From IMG/VR virus record IMGVR_UViG_3300009593_000134, positions 1 to 22,416 of that record: 22,416 nt of DNA; one strand, written 5' to 3'. Positions 1-7,155 of the stretch are shown piece by piece; position 1 is the stretch's first letter; every line of letters starts with the position of its first letter. Position numbers and translations under genes: made by a program. The notes below the pieces were generated by a model. That model was not told where the DNA came from and made no database searches. It was given only the letters and a program-made list of their open reading frames with translations. Source of the DNA: a virus.

Positions 1-1937
1 ATATACCATATCTTGTAAACAGAATGACTTTATTATTTGACGAATCATTTGCATTTGCATTATCACCTTGGAATTTTGTGAGTGAAAGAACAGTCATGGG
101 ATTTGGTGGTGCAAAACAACAACAAGCATATGAAATTATGGGTGTTGGAACTCTTGATTACTTGGATCTATTTAAGAAATTTACATACACCAATCAAGAA
201 TCTTACAGATTAGATCATATTGCTCACGTTGAATTAAATGAACGAAAATTAGATTATTCTGAGTATGGTTCTTTACATACTCTTTGGAAAGAAGATTATC
301 AAAAATTTATAGAATATAATGTAAAAGATGTGGAACTTGTAAATCGGTTAGAAGATAAAATGAAACTAATCGAAATGGCGATTGTTCTTGCTTATGATGC
401 GAAAGTTAATTATACAGATGTTTATACACAAGTGAGAATGTGGGACACATTGATTTATAATGAATTAAGATCAAAAGGAATACAACTTCCTCCTAAGACA
501 ACTTCTTTAAAAGACAAACCATACGAAGGTGCTTATGTAAAAGAACCCATTCCTGGAATGTATGAGTGGGTTGCTAGTTTCGATTTAGATAGTTTGTATC
601 CTCATTTGATTATGCAATACAATATATCGCCAGAAACTTTACTTACACAATATCCTCAAAAGTCTCTATCAGTTTCTAAACTTTTAGATAGAGATATAGA
701 AACAGATTATGCTAAAGATGAAAATATTTGCATGGGTGCTAATGGATTTCATTTTTCAAATGATTTTCAAGGGTTTCTTCCTAATATGATGGAGAGAATG
801 TATGCAGAACGAAAAAAGTTTAAAAAAGACATGCTCAAGACAAGTCAATTATTAGAAAATGAAAAGGAAGAGGGTGAGAGATTTCGATTAATAAAAGAGG
901 TTTCACGTTTGAATAATATGCAGATGGCTAGAAAGATTCAACTCAATTCCGCTTATGGTGCCTTGGGTAATCAGTATTTTAGATTCTATGATGAGAGACA
1001 AGCAACTGCAATTACTACTGGTGGTCAGTTATCAATTCGATGGGTTGAAAATGATGTTAATCGATATTTAAATAAAATTCTTAAAACTGAAGATAAAGAT
1101 TATATTGTAGCCGCTGATACTGATTCAATTTATATTTGCTTAGATAGTTTAGTTAAGTCAGTTTTTCCTGATACAAATGATAAAGAAAAAGTTATCAAAT
1201 TCTTAGACAAAGTATGCGAAACAAAAATACAAGAATGTATAAATGAGTCTTTCAAATCATTACGTGATTATATGAATGCGTTTCAGCAAAAAATGAATAT
1301 GTCTAGAGAAGTTCTTGCTGATAAAGCGGTTTGGACTGGTAAGAAACATTATATTATGAATGTCCATAATAGTGAAGGTGTTCAATATGCAAAACCTAAA
1401 CTAAAAGTAATGGGTATAGAATCAGTTAAATCTTCAACTCCTGCAGTTTGTAGAGAGAAATTAAAAAAATCTTTTGATATTCTTATGAATGGTACTGAAG
1501 AACAAATGCAGAAATTTATTGAAGAATTTAATGAAGAATTTAAAACACTTCCTCCTGAAGATGTTGCTTTTCCAAGGTCTGTTAAGGGGATTGACAAATA
1601 TAGTGATAGTGTGTTACTCTATAAGAAAGGTACACCGATACATGTAAAAGGAACTATTATACATAATAAGTTACTAAAACAACATAAACTTACAAAAGCC
1701 CATCAAATGATTCAAGAAGGCGAAAAGATTAAGTTTTCTTATCTCAAAGAACCAAATCCTGCAGGAGATACTGTAATTAGTATGTTGACAACATTGCCTA
1801 AAGAATTTGGTTTACACGAATACATAGATTACAATATGCAATTTAACAAGTCCTTTTTAGAACCATTGAAAAATGTTTTAAAATGTGTTGGATGGGAGCA
1901 TGAAAAACGAAGTACACTTGAAGATTTTTTTATATAA
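1..1937 (+). CDS. 43: T4-type family B DNA polymerase (gp43), 5'-truncated
   Basis: Replicative DNA polymerase with 3'-5' proofreading. The frame is open from base 3 through the first ATG at 24, and the residues before that Met (PYLVNR) match the T4 gp43 Exo II neighbourhood (VPYIMNR). The gene therefore begins upstream of the window, and the ATG at 24 is internal. Counting from that Met, I see Exo III Y98-x3-D102, polymerase motif A (FDLDSLYP, D187), motif B (K304-x3-NSAYG) and motif C (DTDS, D365 and D367), so all catalytic residues in view are present. The C-terminal end STLEDFFI resembles the T4 clamp-binding tail. About 644 residues are visible out of roughly 900 in T4. The stop lies 9 bases before uvsX, whose Shine-Dalgarno AAGGAG overlaps it. 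No intein or split is seen in this part, unlike some T4-like phages. Confidence 0.97.
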   Translation, partial: IPYLVNRMTLLFDESFAFALSPWNFVSERTVMGFGGAKQQQAYEIMGVGTLDYLDLFKKFTYTNQESYRLDHIAHVELNERKLDYSEYGSLHTLWKEDYQKFIEYNVKDVELVNRLEDKMKLIEMAIVLAYDAKVNYTDVYTQVRMWDTLIYNELRSKGIQLPPKTTSLKDKPYEGAYVKEPIPGMYEWVASFDLDSLYPHLIMQYNISPETLLTQYPQKSLSVSKLLDRDIETDYAKDENICMGANGFHFSNDFQGFLPNMMERMYAERKKFKKDMLKTSQLLENEKEEGERFRLIKEVSRLNNMQMARKIQLNSAYGALGNQYFRFYDERQATAITTGGQLSIRWVENDVNRYLNKILKTEDKDYIVAADTDSIYICLDSLVKSVFPDTNDKEKVIKFLDKVCETKIQECINESFKSLRDYMNAFQQKMNMSREVLADKAVWTGKKHYIMNVHNSEGVQYAKPKLKVMGIESVKSSTPAVCREKLKKSFDILMNGTEEQMQKFIEEFNEEFKTLPPEDVAFPRSVKGIDKYSDSVLLYKKGTPIHVKGTIIHNKLLKQHKLTKAHQMIQEGEKIKFSYLKEPNPAGDTVISMLTTLPKEFGLHEYIDYNMQFNKSFLEPLKNVLKCVGWEHEKRSTLEDFFI

Positions 1938-1946
1938 GGAGTTATA

Positions 1947-3002
1947 ATGGATTTTTTGAAAGATATGATTAAGGAGACAGGAAATGAATATGCTGGATTG
2001 GTTTCAGATGGTATTGAAGCAGGTGATGTTGAATCCTTTATTGATACCGGTAGTTATGCTCTTAATGCTTTACTCTCGGGAAGCATTTACGGAGGACTTG
2101 CATCAAACAAGATTACCGCTTTTGCTGGAGAATCGGCTACAGGAAAAACATTTTTTGTACTTGGTATTGTCAAACAGTTTTTGTCAGACAATCCTAGCGG
2201 TGGTGTTCTTTATTTTGAGTCTGAGTCTGCAATAACAAAAGATATGATCGAAACAAGAGGTATTGATGCTTCTCGTATGGTCATGTTACCAGTTGCATCG
2301 ATTCAAGAATTTGCTCATCAAGCATCAAAAATTCTTGATAAGCATCTTGCAAGTGAAGATCAAAAACCTTTAATGATATGTCTTGATAGTCTTGGTATGC
2401 TATCAACAACAAAAGAATTAACAGATATTGCTGATGGTAAAGAGACTAAAGACATGACAAGAGCCGCCCTTGTAAAGGGTGCGTTTAGAGTATTAACACT
2501 TAAAGCAGGTAAGGCAAAAGTACCAATGCTTGTAACGAATCATACTTATTCACAAGTTGGAGTTATGTTTCCACAACAAGTTATGGGTGGCGGAACTGGT
2601 TTATATTATGCATCAAGTAATATTGTTTTTCTTTCGAAACGAAAAGAAAAAGATGGAACAGAAGTTATTGGAAATATTATTCATTGTAAGAATCATAAAT
2701 CTAGATTGACTGTAGAGAACAAAAAAGTAGATGCATTGGTGACTTATGATAAAGGATTAGATCGATGGCACGGAATGCTTGAACTTGCTGAAGAAGCAGG
2801 TCTCTTTAAAAAAGTTTCCACACGTTTTGAATTACCTGACGGAGCAAAATTGTTTGGTAAGCAAATCATGCAGGATCCAGAAAAACATTTTACTGAAGAC
2901 ATAATGAAAAAAATTGACGAATATTGTCAGGAGAAATTTCTATATGGAACAACAACAGAAGATGACGAAGTGGTACAAGATGGTGAGGAATCCTCAGAAT
3001 GA
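1947..3002 (+). CDS. uvsX: UvsX RecA-like recombinase
   Basis: Strand-exchange recombinase that coats single-stranded DNA and drives recombination-dependent replication and repair in T4-like phages. At 351 residues it is close to T4 UvsX (about 390). It has a Walker A GESATGKT at 61-68, an acidic strand YFESES near 89-94 where RecA carries its catalytic glutamate, and a Walker B LMICLD at 142-147. A segment reading TNHTY followed by [10 protein letters not shown] matches the T4 NHTY/VMTGGTG region closely. The C-terminus is acidic, as in RecA-family proteins. AAGGAG lies 6-10 bases before the ATG. The gene follows polymerase and overlaps the next gene, reproducing the T4 order uvsX-40-41. Confidence 0.96.
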   Translation: MDFLKDMIKETGNEYAGLVSDGIEAGDVESFIDTGSYALNALLSGSIYGGLASNKITAFAGESATGKTFFVLGIVKQFLSDNPSGGVLYFESESAITKDMIETRGIDASRMVMLPVASIQEFAHQASKILDKHLASEDQKPLMICLDSLGMLSTTKELTDIADGKETKDMTRAALVKGAFRVLTLKAGKAKVPMLVTNHTYSQVGVMFPQQVMGGGTGLYYASSNIVFLSKRKEKDGTEVIGNIIHCKNHKSRLTVENKKVDALVTYDKGLDRWHGMLELAEEAGLFKKVSTRFELPDGAKLFGKQIMQDPEKHFTEDIMKKIDEYCQEKFLYGTTTEDDEVVQDGEESSE

Positions 3003-3303
3003 GGATGATGTACAATATGCTTTTGCCATAGTTAAAGGTAAATTTAAAGATGTAATTTACAAATATAATCGATTCGGACTAATAGAACCTGAAAAAGGGG
3101 AAGAAGAGTTGAAATATCGTTTTGAGTATGATATACTAGAAATACCTGAAGGAATTAGAGAAAAGAAATATTCTGATACTGAAGGTATAGAATTTGAAAA
3201 GTTAATTGGTGATATTTTAATCGAAGTAATTCAAGAAAACATAGACATGGATACGCATGATGAGGATCGAGGACACGATACTGAGGAATCTATTATTCTC
3301 TGA
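2944..3303 (+). CDS. small acidic protein between uvsX and 41, likely gp40-like head-vertex chaperone
   Basis: A 119-residue protein, starting within the uvsX 3' end and ending inside the helicase gene. I chose the ATG at 2944 because AGGAG sits about 10 bases upstream; ATGs at 2962 and 2980 are alternatives with poorer ribosome sites. In T4 this slot holds gene 40, whose product (about 114 residues) helps assemble the gp20 portal initiator at the membrane. The position, size and a [11 protein letters not shown] segment recall gp40-like proteins of marine T4-like phages, but that match is from memory. The C-terminus is rich in Asp, Glu and His. No transmembrane segment is visible. Identity is inferred mainly from synteny. 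Confidence 0.6.
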   Translation: MEQQQKMTKWYKMVRNPQNEDDVQYAFAIVKGKFKDVIYKYNRFGLIEPEKGEEELKYRFEYDILEIPEGIREKKYSDTEGIEFEKLIGDILIEVIQENIDMDTHDEDRGHDTEESIIL

Positions 3304-4696
3304 TGAGTTTACTAGAAAATCCTTACCCTATTTAAAAAAAGATTATTTTTCAGATCATACTGATCAATTTCTTTTTGAAGAAATACAAAAATACGTTAAT
3401 AACTATAATGTACTTCCTACAAAAGAAGCACTCATTATAGAAGTTGGAAATAATACTAGAATTACAGAAGATCAATTTGGTACAGTTTCCAATAAAGTAA
3501 CGGAATATTTTGATAGTAGAGAAGATACAGAAGTTGAATGGTTGCTTGAATCTACTGAAAAATTTTGTCAAGATAAAGCAATTTATAATGCAGTTCTTGA
3601 GTCAATAGGTATTATTGACAATGAAAAAGATACTGAAAAAGATAAAGGAGCAATCCCTGCAATTTTATCTGATGCTTTAGCAGTATGTTTTGATCCTAAT
3701 ATTGGTCATGATTATATCGAAGATTCTGATGAACGATTTGAGTCTTATCATAGAGTCGAAGAAAAATTGGCTTTCGATTTAGATTACTTTAATAAAATTA
3801 CAAAAGGCGGTTTATCTAAAAAGACTTTAAATGTTGCACTTGCTGGTACAGGTGTTGGTAAATCTTTATTCATGTGTCATCATGCGGCCGCTTGTTTATC
3901 TCAAGGTTTAAATGTATTGTATATTACACTTGAGATGGCGGAAGAAAAGATTGCAGAAAGAATTGATGCTAATTTAATGAATATAACAATAGATGATTTG
4001 CATGATATTCCTAAAGACTTATATGATAGAAAAATGAAGAAAGTTGTGAAGTCTACACAAGGTAAATTGATCGTGAAAGAATATCCGCCTGCTTCTGCAA
4101 ATGTAAATCATTTTAGAAATTTATTGAATGAATTAAAATTAAAAAGAAAATTTGTTCCTGAAATTATATTTGTAGATTATTTAAATATCATGGCTTCATC
4201 TAGATTGAAGTATGGTAATACTGTAAATTCTTATAACTATATCAAATCAATTGCAGAAGAAGTTCGTGGTCTTGCAGTTGAAAACAATCTTCCTGTTGTT
4301 TCTGCAACCCAAACGACAAGATCAGGTTTTACAAATACTGATCTTGGATTAGAAGATACATCTGAATCTTTTGGTCTTCCTGCAACTGCTGATTTTATGT
4401 TTGCTTTGATTAGTACAGAAGAATTGGAAGAACTTGATCAAATTCTTGTTAAACAGTTGAAAAATCGATATAGTGATCCTGGAACTCATAAAAGATTCGT
4501 GATTGGAATTGATAGAGCCAAGATGAAATTGTATGATCTTGAAGAAACTGCACAAGATGATTTAGTTGCAAGGTCTGCACAAAAGAAAAAAACACCTTGG
4601 AATAAGAAAAAACAAGAAGATACTCCTGTATTTGATGTCGGAACCGACAATAGAATGACCAAAAAGAAGGATTTTTCTGAATTTTCCTTCAATTAA
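3257..4696 (+). CDS. 41: DnaB-family replicative helicase (gp41)
   Basis: Hexameric 5'-3' replication helicase that works with the gp61 primase (also in this window) on the lagging strand. The 479 residues align along their length with T4 gp41 as I remember it: an N-terminal helical domain (PYLKKDYF, about 24-31), GHDYIED at 150-156 (T4 GHDWMDD), and ITKGG followed by the Walker A GTGVGKS at 197-203. The catalytic-glutamate segment ITLEMAEE is near 223-230, KRKFVPEIIFVDYL near 296-309 holds Walker B, and ESFGLPATADFM matches T4 ESAGLPATADFM. The C-terminal 60 residues are basic and Gln/Lys-rich. It starts inside the preceding gene (47-base overlap) with a weak ribosome site; ATG 3260 is an equally possible start. 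Confidence 0.95.
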   Translation: MMRIEDTILRNLLFSDEFTRKSLPYLKKDYFSDHTDQFLFEEIQKYVNNYNVLPTKEALIIEVGNNTRITEDQFGTVSNKVTEYFDSREDTEVEWLLESTEKFCQDKAIYNAVLESIGIIDNEKDTEKDKGAIPAILSDALAVCFDPNIGHDYIEDSDERFESYHRVEEKLAFDLDYFNKITKGGLSKKTLNVALAGTGVGKSLFMCHHAAACLSQGLNVLYITLEMAEEKIAERIDANLMNITIDDLHDIPKDLYDRKMKKVVKSTQGKLIVKEYPPASANVNHFRNLLNELKLKRKFVPEIIFVDYLNIMASSRLKYGNTVNSYNYIKSIAEEVRGLAVENNLPVVSATQTTRSGFTNTDLGLEDTSESFGLPATADFMFALISTEELEELDQILVKQLKNRYSDPGTHKRFVIGIDRAKMKLYDLEETAQDDLVARSAQKKKTPWNKKKQEDTPVFDVGTDNRMTKKKDFSEFSFN

Positions 4697-4698
4697 AC

Positions 4699-4726
4699 TT
4701 GACATATTCTCCCCTTTTGATATAAT
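4699..4726 (+). promoter_or_regulatory. consensus extended -10 sigma70 promoter
   Basis: TTGACA at 4699-4704 and TATAAT at 4721-4726 are exact consensus hexamers with a 16-base spacer, and TG-A directly precedes the -10 (extended -10). Transcription would start near 4733 and read into the secreted-protein gene at 4783. It lies in the only real gap after the replication cluster. It would be served by unmodified host RNA polymerase, which suggests early expression. Confidence 0.85.
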
Positions 4727-4740
4727 AGTAGTTGTAATCG

Positions 4741-4755
4741 GGTGGTGTTACCACC
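4741..4755 (+). other. 5' leader hairpin (GGTGGT-gtt-ACCACC)
   Basis: A perfect 6-bp stem with a 3-base loop lies between the promoter and the start codon, followed by a short T run (4757-4760). It would form about 8 bases after the predicted transcription start. It could stabilise the 5' end of the mRNA, or act as a weak attenuator. The T run is short, so I do not call it a terminator. Confidence 0.45.
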
Positions 4756-4782
4756 ATTTTGTTAATCTCAAAGAGAGGTGAT

Positions 4783-5424
4783 ATGTATAGATTCATGATG
4801 ATAGCAATGCTATTTGTAATGTCAAGTACGGTTTTTGCAATGGAATTTGGTACTGTTATAGACCTTGGTGGTACTAAAATGATTGTTGTCAGTCAAGAAG
4901 GAGAAGAAATTAGATTGAAGCCCTTTGTGGTGAAAAAAGCAACTGTAGCAAAATCTGCTATTCCAAAACCAGAATGGGATTCAAAAACAGTTGTTACAGA
5001 GGGCGTAAAGAATGTTCAAGAGTGTCATAATCCCCTAGGTTGTCCCCAAAATGTTAAAACAGGCGAATGTCTTGAAGGTTGTAGTGAACAAAAAGTACAT
5101 GTTAAAGTAGAAGAACGAATTATATCTGAAAATGAAGAAATGACAGATATAAAAAACTATGATCTACTTTTACAATCATGGCTTACTTTAGACAATTCTG
5201 GTGGTCATTTAAAATATTTGTATGGAAAGTATTACGGAACTATTACTTGGTTATGTGTTCTTTCTAATTTTTTTAATACCACTGAAGCAGTCCGTGTCAA
5301 TATAGCAAGACTTATATATTCCAACCCCAAGTTTCTAAATAATTGCAACACCCAACCGTTTTTTAAAGGTGAACGCAATGGTAAAAATCAGTGGCTCTGG
5401 TATCAAAAAGAGTACAATTTATAG
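4783..5424 (+). CDS. secreted cysteine-containing protein of unknown function
   Basis: A 213-residue protein with a clear signal peptide: a short basic start (MYR), a hydrophobic core through residue 18 and a likely signal peptidase I site after VFA (residue 19). The mature part has six cysteines (81, 87, 96, 100, 158, 188). The first four are clustered as C-x5-C-x8-C-x3-C, which suggests disulfide bonds in the periplasm. An aromatic-rich C-terminal half follows. I do not recognise the family. The ATG at 4783 is preferred over a TTG at 4759 because GAGGTGAT immediately before it matches the 16S anti-Shine-Dalgarno over eight bases. It is the only gene between its own strong promoter and a downstream palindrome, so it looks like an independent unit. 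A host-envelope role such as superinfection exclusion is possible but unproven. Confidence 0.8.
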   Translation: MYRFMMIAMLFVMSSTVFAMEFGTVIDLGGTKMIVVSQEGEEIRLKPFVVKKATVAKSAIPKPEWDSKTVVTEGVKNVQECHNPLGCPQNVKTGECLEGCSEQKVHVKVEERIISENEEMTDIKNYDLLLQSWLTLDNSGGHLKYLYGKYYGTITWLCVLSNFFNTTEAVRVNIARLIYSNPKFLNNCNTQPFFKGERNGKNQWLWYQKEYNL

Positions 5425-5444
5425 CCCACCAAACTCCTCATATT

Positions 5445-5469
5445 CATAAATAGTTAGTGACTATTTATG
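5445..5469. promoter_or_regulatory. 25-base palindrome containing a T4-late-type octamer on each strand
   Basis: CATAAATAGT at 5445-5454 and its exact reverse complement at 5460-5469 surround a 5-base loop. CATAAATA differs from the T4 late -10 octamer TATAAATA only at the first base, and it occurs on both strands because of the symmetry. On the + strand it would start transcription near 5458 for the gene at 5505. The same structure could end the transcript of the secreted-protein gene, but the T run after it is weak. The rest of the 80-base gap (5425-5504) holds nothing else I can name. Confidence 0.5.
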
Positions 5470-5504
5470 TTTATATTACGATTAGAGGACAATGCTAAAG
5501 AAAT

Positions 5505-6737
5505 ATGCTGAAATTCAAAGATTTTTTAGTGGAATCTCAAGGTGCTAATAAGCATCTTGAGCATATAGAAGATGAGGTTTTGAATAGCGGTTTTAATGGA
5601 GTTAAAAAAGCAATTACTTATTTAAGTTCATTAGGTTCTACGTTAAAAGGTGATTCCTCTAAAAAGATAAAAATAACGACAAAATGGGATGGGGCACCAG
5701 CAATATTGGCTGGTGTTGATCCTGAAAGTGGAAAGTTTTTTGTTGCAACTAAGCATGGTGCTTTTGCGAAAGAACCAAAATTAAACTTTTCAAATAAAGA
5801 TATAGACGAAAATCATGAAGGTGATTTAAGAGACAAATTAAAGTATTCTTTAATGTATCTTAAAGACATTGGAATGGATGGTGTATATCAAGGAGATTTG
5901 TTATTCAGTTTACCAAATCATAAATCGGTAGAAAATATCGATGGTGAACCCCATATTGTTTTTAAACCTAATACTATTGCATATGCAGTTAAGTTGCGAA
6001 GTGAATTAGGAAAGAAAGTAAATGCTTCAAAGTTGGGTGTTGTTTGGCATACGAAGTATGAAGGTGAACGAGTAAACCAGATGGATGCAACATTTAATGT
6101 TGATGTTTCTCGTTTTAAAGAGTCGGATGATGTGTGGTATAAAGATGCTGAATATGAAAAAATGGATGGAATAGCATCTTTTACAAAGGAAGAAACAGAG
6201 AAGTTTTTCGCCATACTTTCAATGTCAGGTAGGATATTTAGAACACTTGATAAGAATATGTTGAACAGTATTGCGGAAGATAAATATTTAAATACACAGA
6301 TTAAGGCGTACACTAATTTAAAGATTAAAGAAGGAATGCCCATTGGTAATGTTAATAGTCATGTTGTTGGTTTGATTAAATACTTAAATAATAAGTTAAA
6401 TAAAGAGGTTGATAAATTAAAGTCTGAAAAAGGTAAACAAAAAAGGCGTGAAAAGAATGATCAATTTTTAACATTTTTTAATAAGAATAAAAATGCTTTG
6501 AAAAATATGTTTCAAATGCAAAATGTTCTTATAGCCGCTAAAATGATGATTGTTCAAAAGTTACAAGACATTCAACCTTTGACAAAAACATTTATACGAA
6601 CCGATAGTGGTTTTGAAGTTACAAATCCAGAAGGATTTGTGGCAGTTACATCAGACGGTGGAGCAGTAAAATTAATAGATAGACTAGAATTTTCTAGACA
6701 AAATTTTTTAGCACTAAAAACATTTGGGAGTAGTTAA
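5505..6737 (+). CDS. ligase-fold nucleotidyltransferase-like protein with capsid-targeting-like N-terminus
   Basis: A 410-residue protein. Residues 1-11 (MLKFKDFLVES) have the form of T4 capsid-targeting peptides (MKTYQEFIAE in internal protein III), with a possible prohead-protease cut after VE. The core has K60-WDG-AP, which resembles motif I (KxDG) of ATP-dependent DNA/RNA ligases and capping enzymes, where the lysine is adenylated. VYQGDLLF near 127-134 could be motif III, and IVFKPNTIAYAV at 151-162 resembles the motif III-IV region. From memory, related T4-like phage proteins are annotated only as a family of unknown function (possibly DUF6267). A nucleotidyltransferase activity is my inference. 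The C-terminal third is Lys-rich and helical. The ribosome site is weak: AGAGGA lies 15 bases upstream. The last base of its stop codon is the first base of the next start (TAATG). Confidence 0.7.
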   Translation: MLKFKDFLVESQGANKHLEHIEDEVLNSGFNGVKKAITYLSSLGSTLKGDSSKKIKITTKWDGAPAILAGVDPESGKFFVATKHGAFAKEPKLNFSNKDIDENHEGDLRDKLKYSLMYLKDIGMDGVYQGDLLFSLPNHKSVENIDGEPHIVFKPNTIAYAVKLRSELGKKVNASKLGVVWHTKYEGERVNQMDATFNVDVSRFKESDDVWYKDAEYEKMDGIASFTKEETEKFFAILSMSGRIFRTLDKNMLNSIAEDKYLNTQIKAYTNLKIKEGMPIGNVNSHVVGLIKYLNNKLNKEVDKLKSEKGKQKRREKNDQFLTFFNKNKNALKNMFQMQNVLIAAKMMIVQKLQDIQPLTKTFIRTDSGFEVTNPEGFVAVTSDGGAVKLIDRLEFSRQNFLALKTFGSS

Positions 6738-7147
6738 TGCGACAAGAAGAACAAGGTCTCTTAGACACATTAAATGAAAAGTATTTGGACATTGCATTGA
6801 ATGAAGATGTCGATGCACGATTGAAAAGATTAGCCCGAGAAGGTCTAATTGGCGAAGGAGAATACGCATTATTTCTCAAAACAATGAAAGATTTAGAAGA
6901 AGGTAAAAAACCAACTCCTAAACAAAGAATGATGATTTTGAGAATTTTTGATAAAATGCTAGGTCTTATAATGGGCGATAAAGTTGTATATCAAAAGATT
7001 CTTCAAACAGTTAAGAAGAGTAAAAAAGATAAAGCAAAAGTAAAGGAAGAAGCCTTTAGGGACACACATACTATGGTCATGCATAAGGGCGTGGAAATGT
7101 ATGTAGATGATGAGAACCAGTTACAAGAAGTACCATCATTTGAATAA
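6737..7147 (+). CDS. conserved-looking small protein, function unknown
   Basis: A 136-residue, mostly helical protein whose ATG overlaps the stop codon of the ligase-like gene (TAATG), so the two are probably co-translated. The middle (about 34-75) has a G-E-Y/L-x-L-F pattern followed by TPKQRMMILRIFDKML, then a strongly basic stretch (KKSKKDKAKVKEE, about 89-101) and a short acidic tail. I vaguely recall similar small genes next to the same ligase-like gene in other T4-like phages, but no function is known to me. It has no capsid-targeting peptide, signal peptide or membrane segment. Confidence 0.75.
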   Translation: MRQEEQGLLDTLNEKYLDIALNEDVDARLKRLAREGLIGEGEYALFLKTMKDLEEGKKPTPKQRMMILRIFDKMLGLIMGDKVVYQKILQTVKKSKKDKAKVKEEAFRDTHTMVMHKGVEMYVDDENQLQEVPSFE

Positions 7148-7150
7148 ATA
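7143..7150 (+). promoter_or_regulatory. possible T4-late-type promoter octamer (AATAAATA)
   Basis: AATAAATA resembles the T4 late octamer TATAAATA and ends 5 bases before the ATG at 7156. T4-type spacing (start about 6 bases after the octamer) would place transcription initiation at that ATG. The gene has no Shine-Dalgarno sequence. In AT-rich DNA such an octamer can arise by chance, and it overlaps the preceding stop codon. Confidence 0.25.
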
Positions 7151-7155
7151 CTTAA

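Noticed and set aside
1984-2235. 83-codon + strand frame inside uvsX.
   Set aside because: It lies entirely inside a well-supported gene, has no ribosome site and shows no recognisable protein.
5492-5550. ATG at 5492 close to AGAGGA as start of a separate small gene.
   Set aside because: The frame ends after about 18 codons and the spacing to AGAGGA is only 2 bases; the 5505 start gives the capsid-targeting-like peptide.
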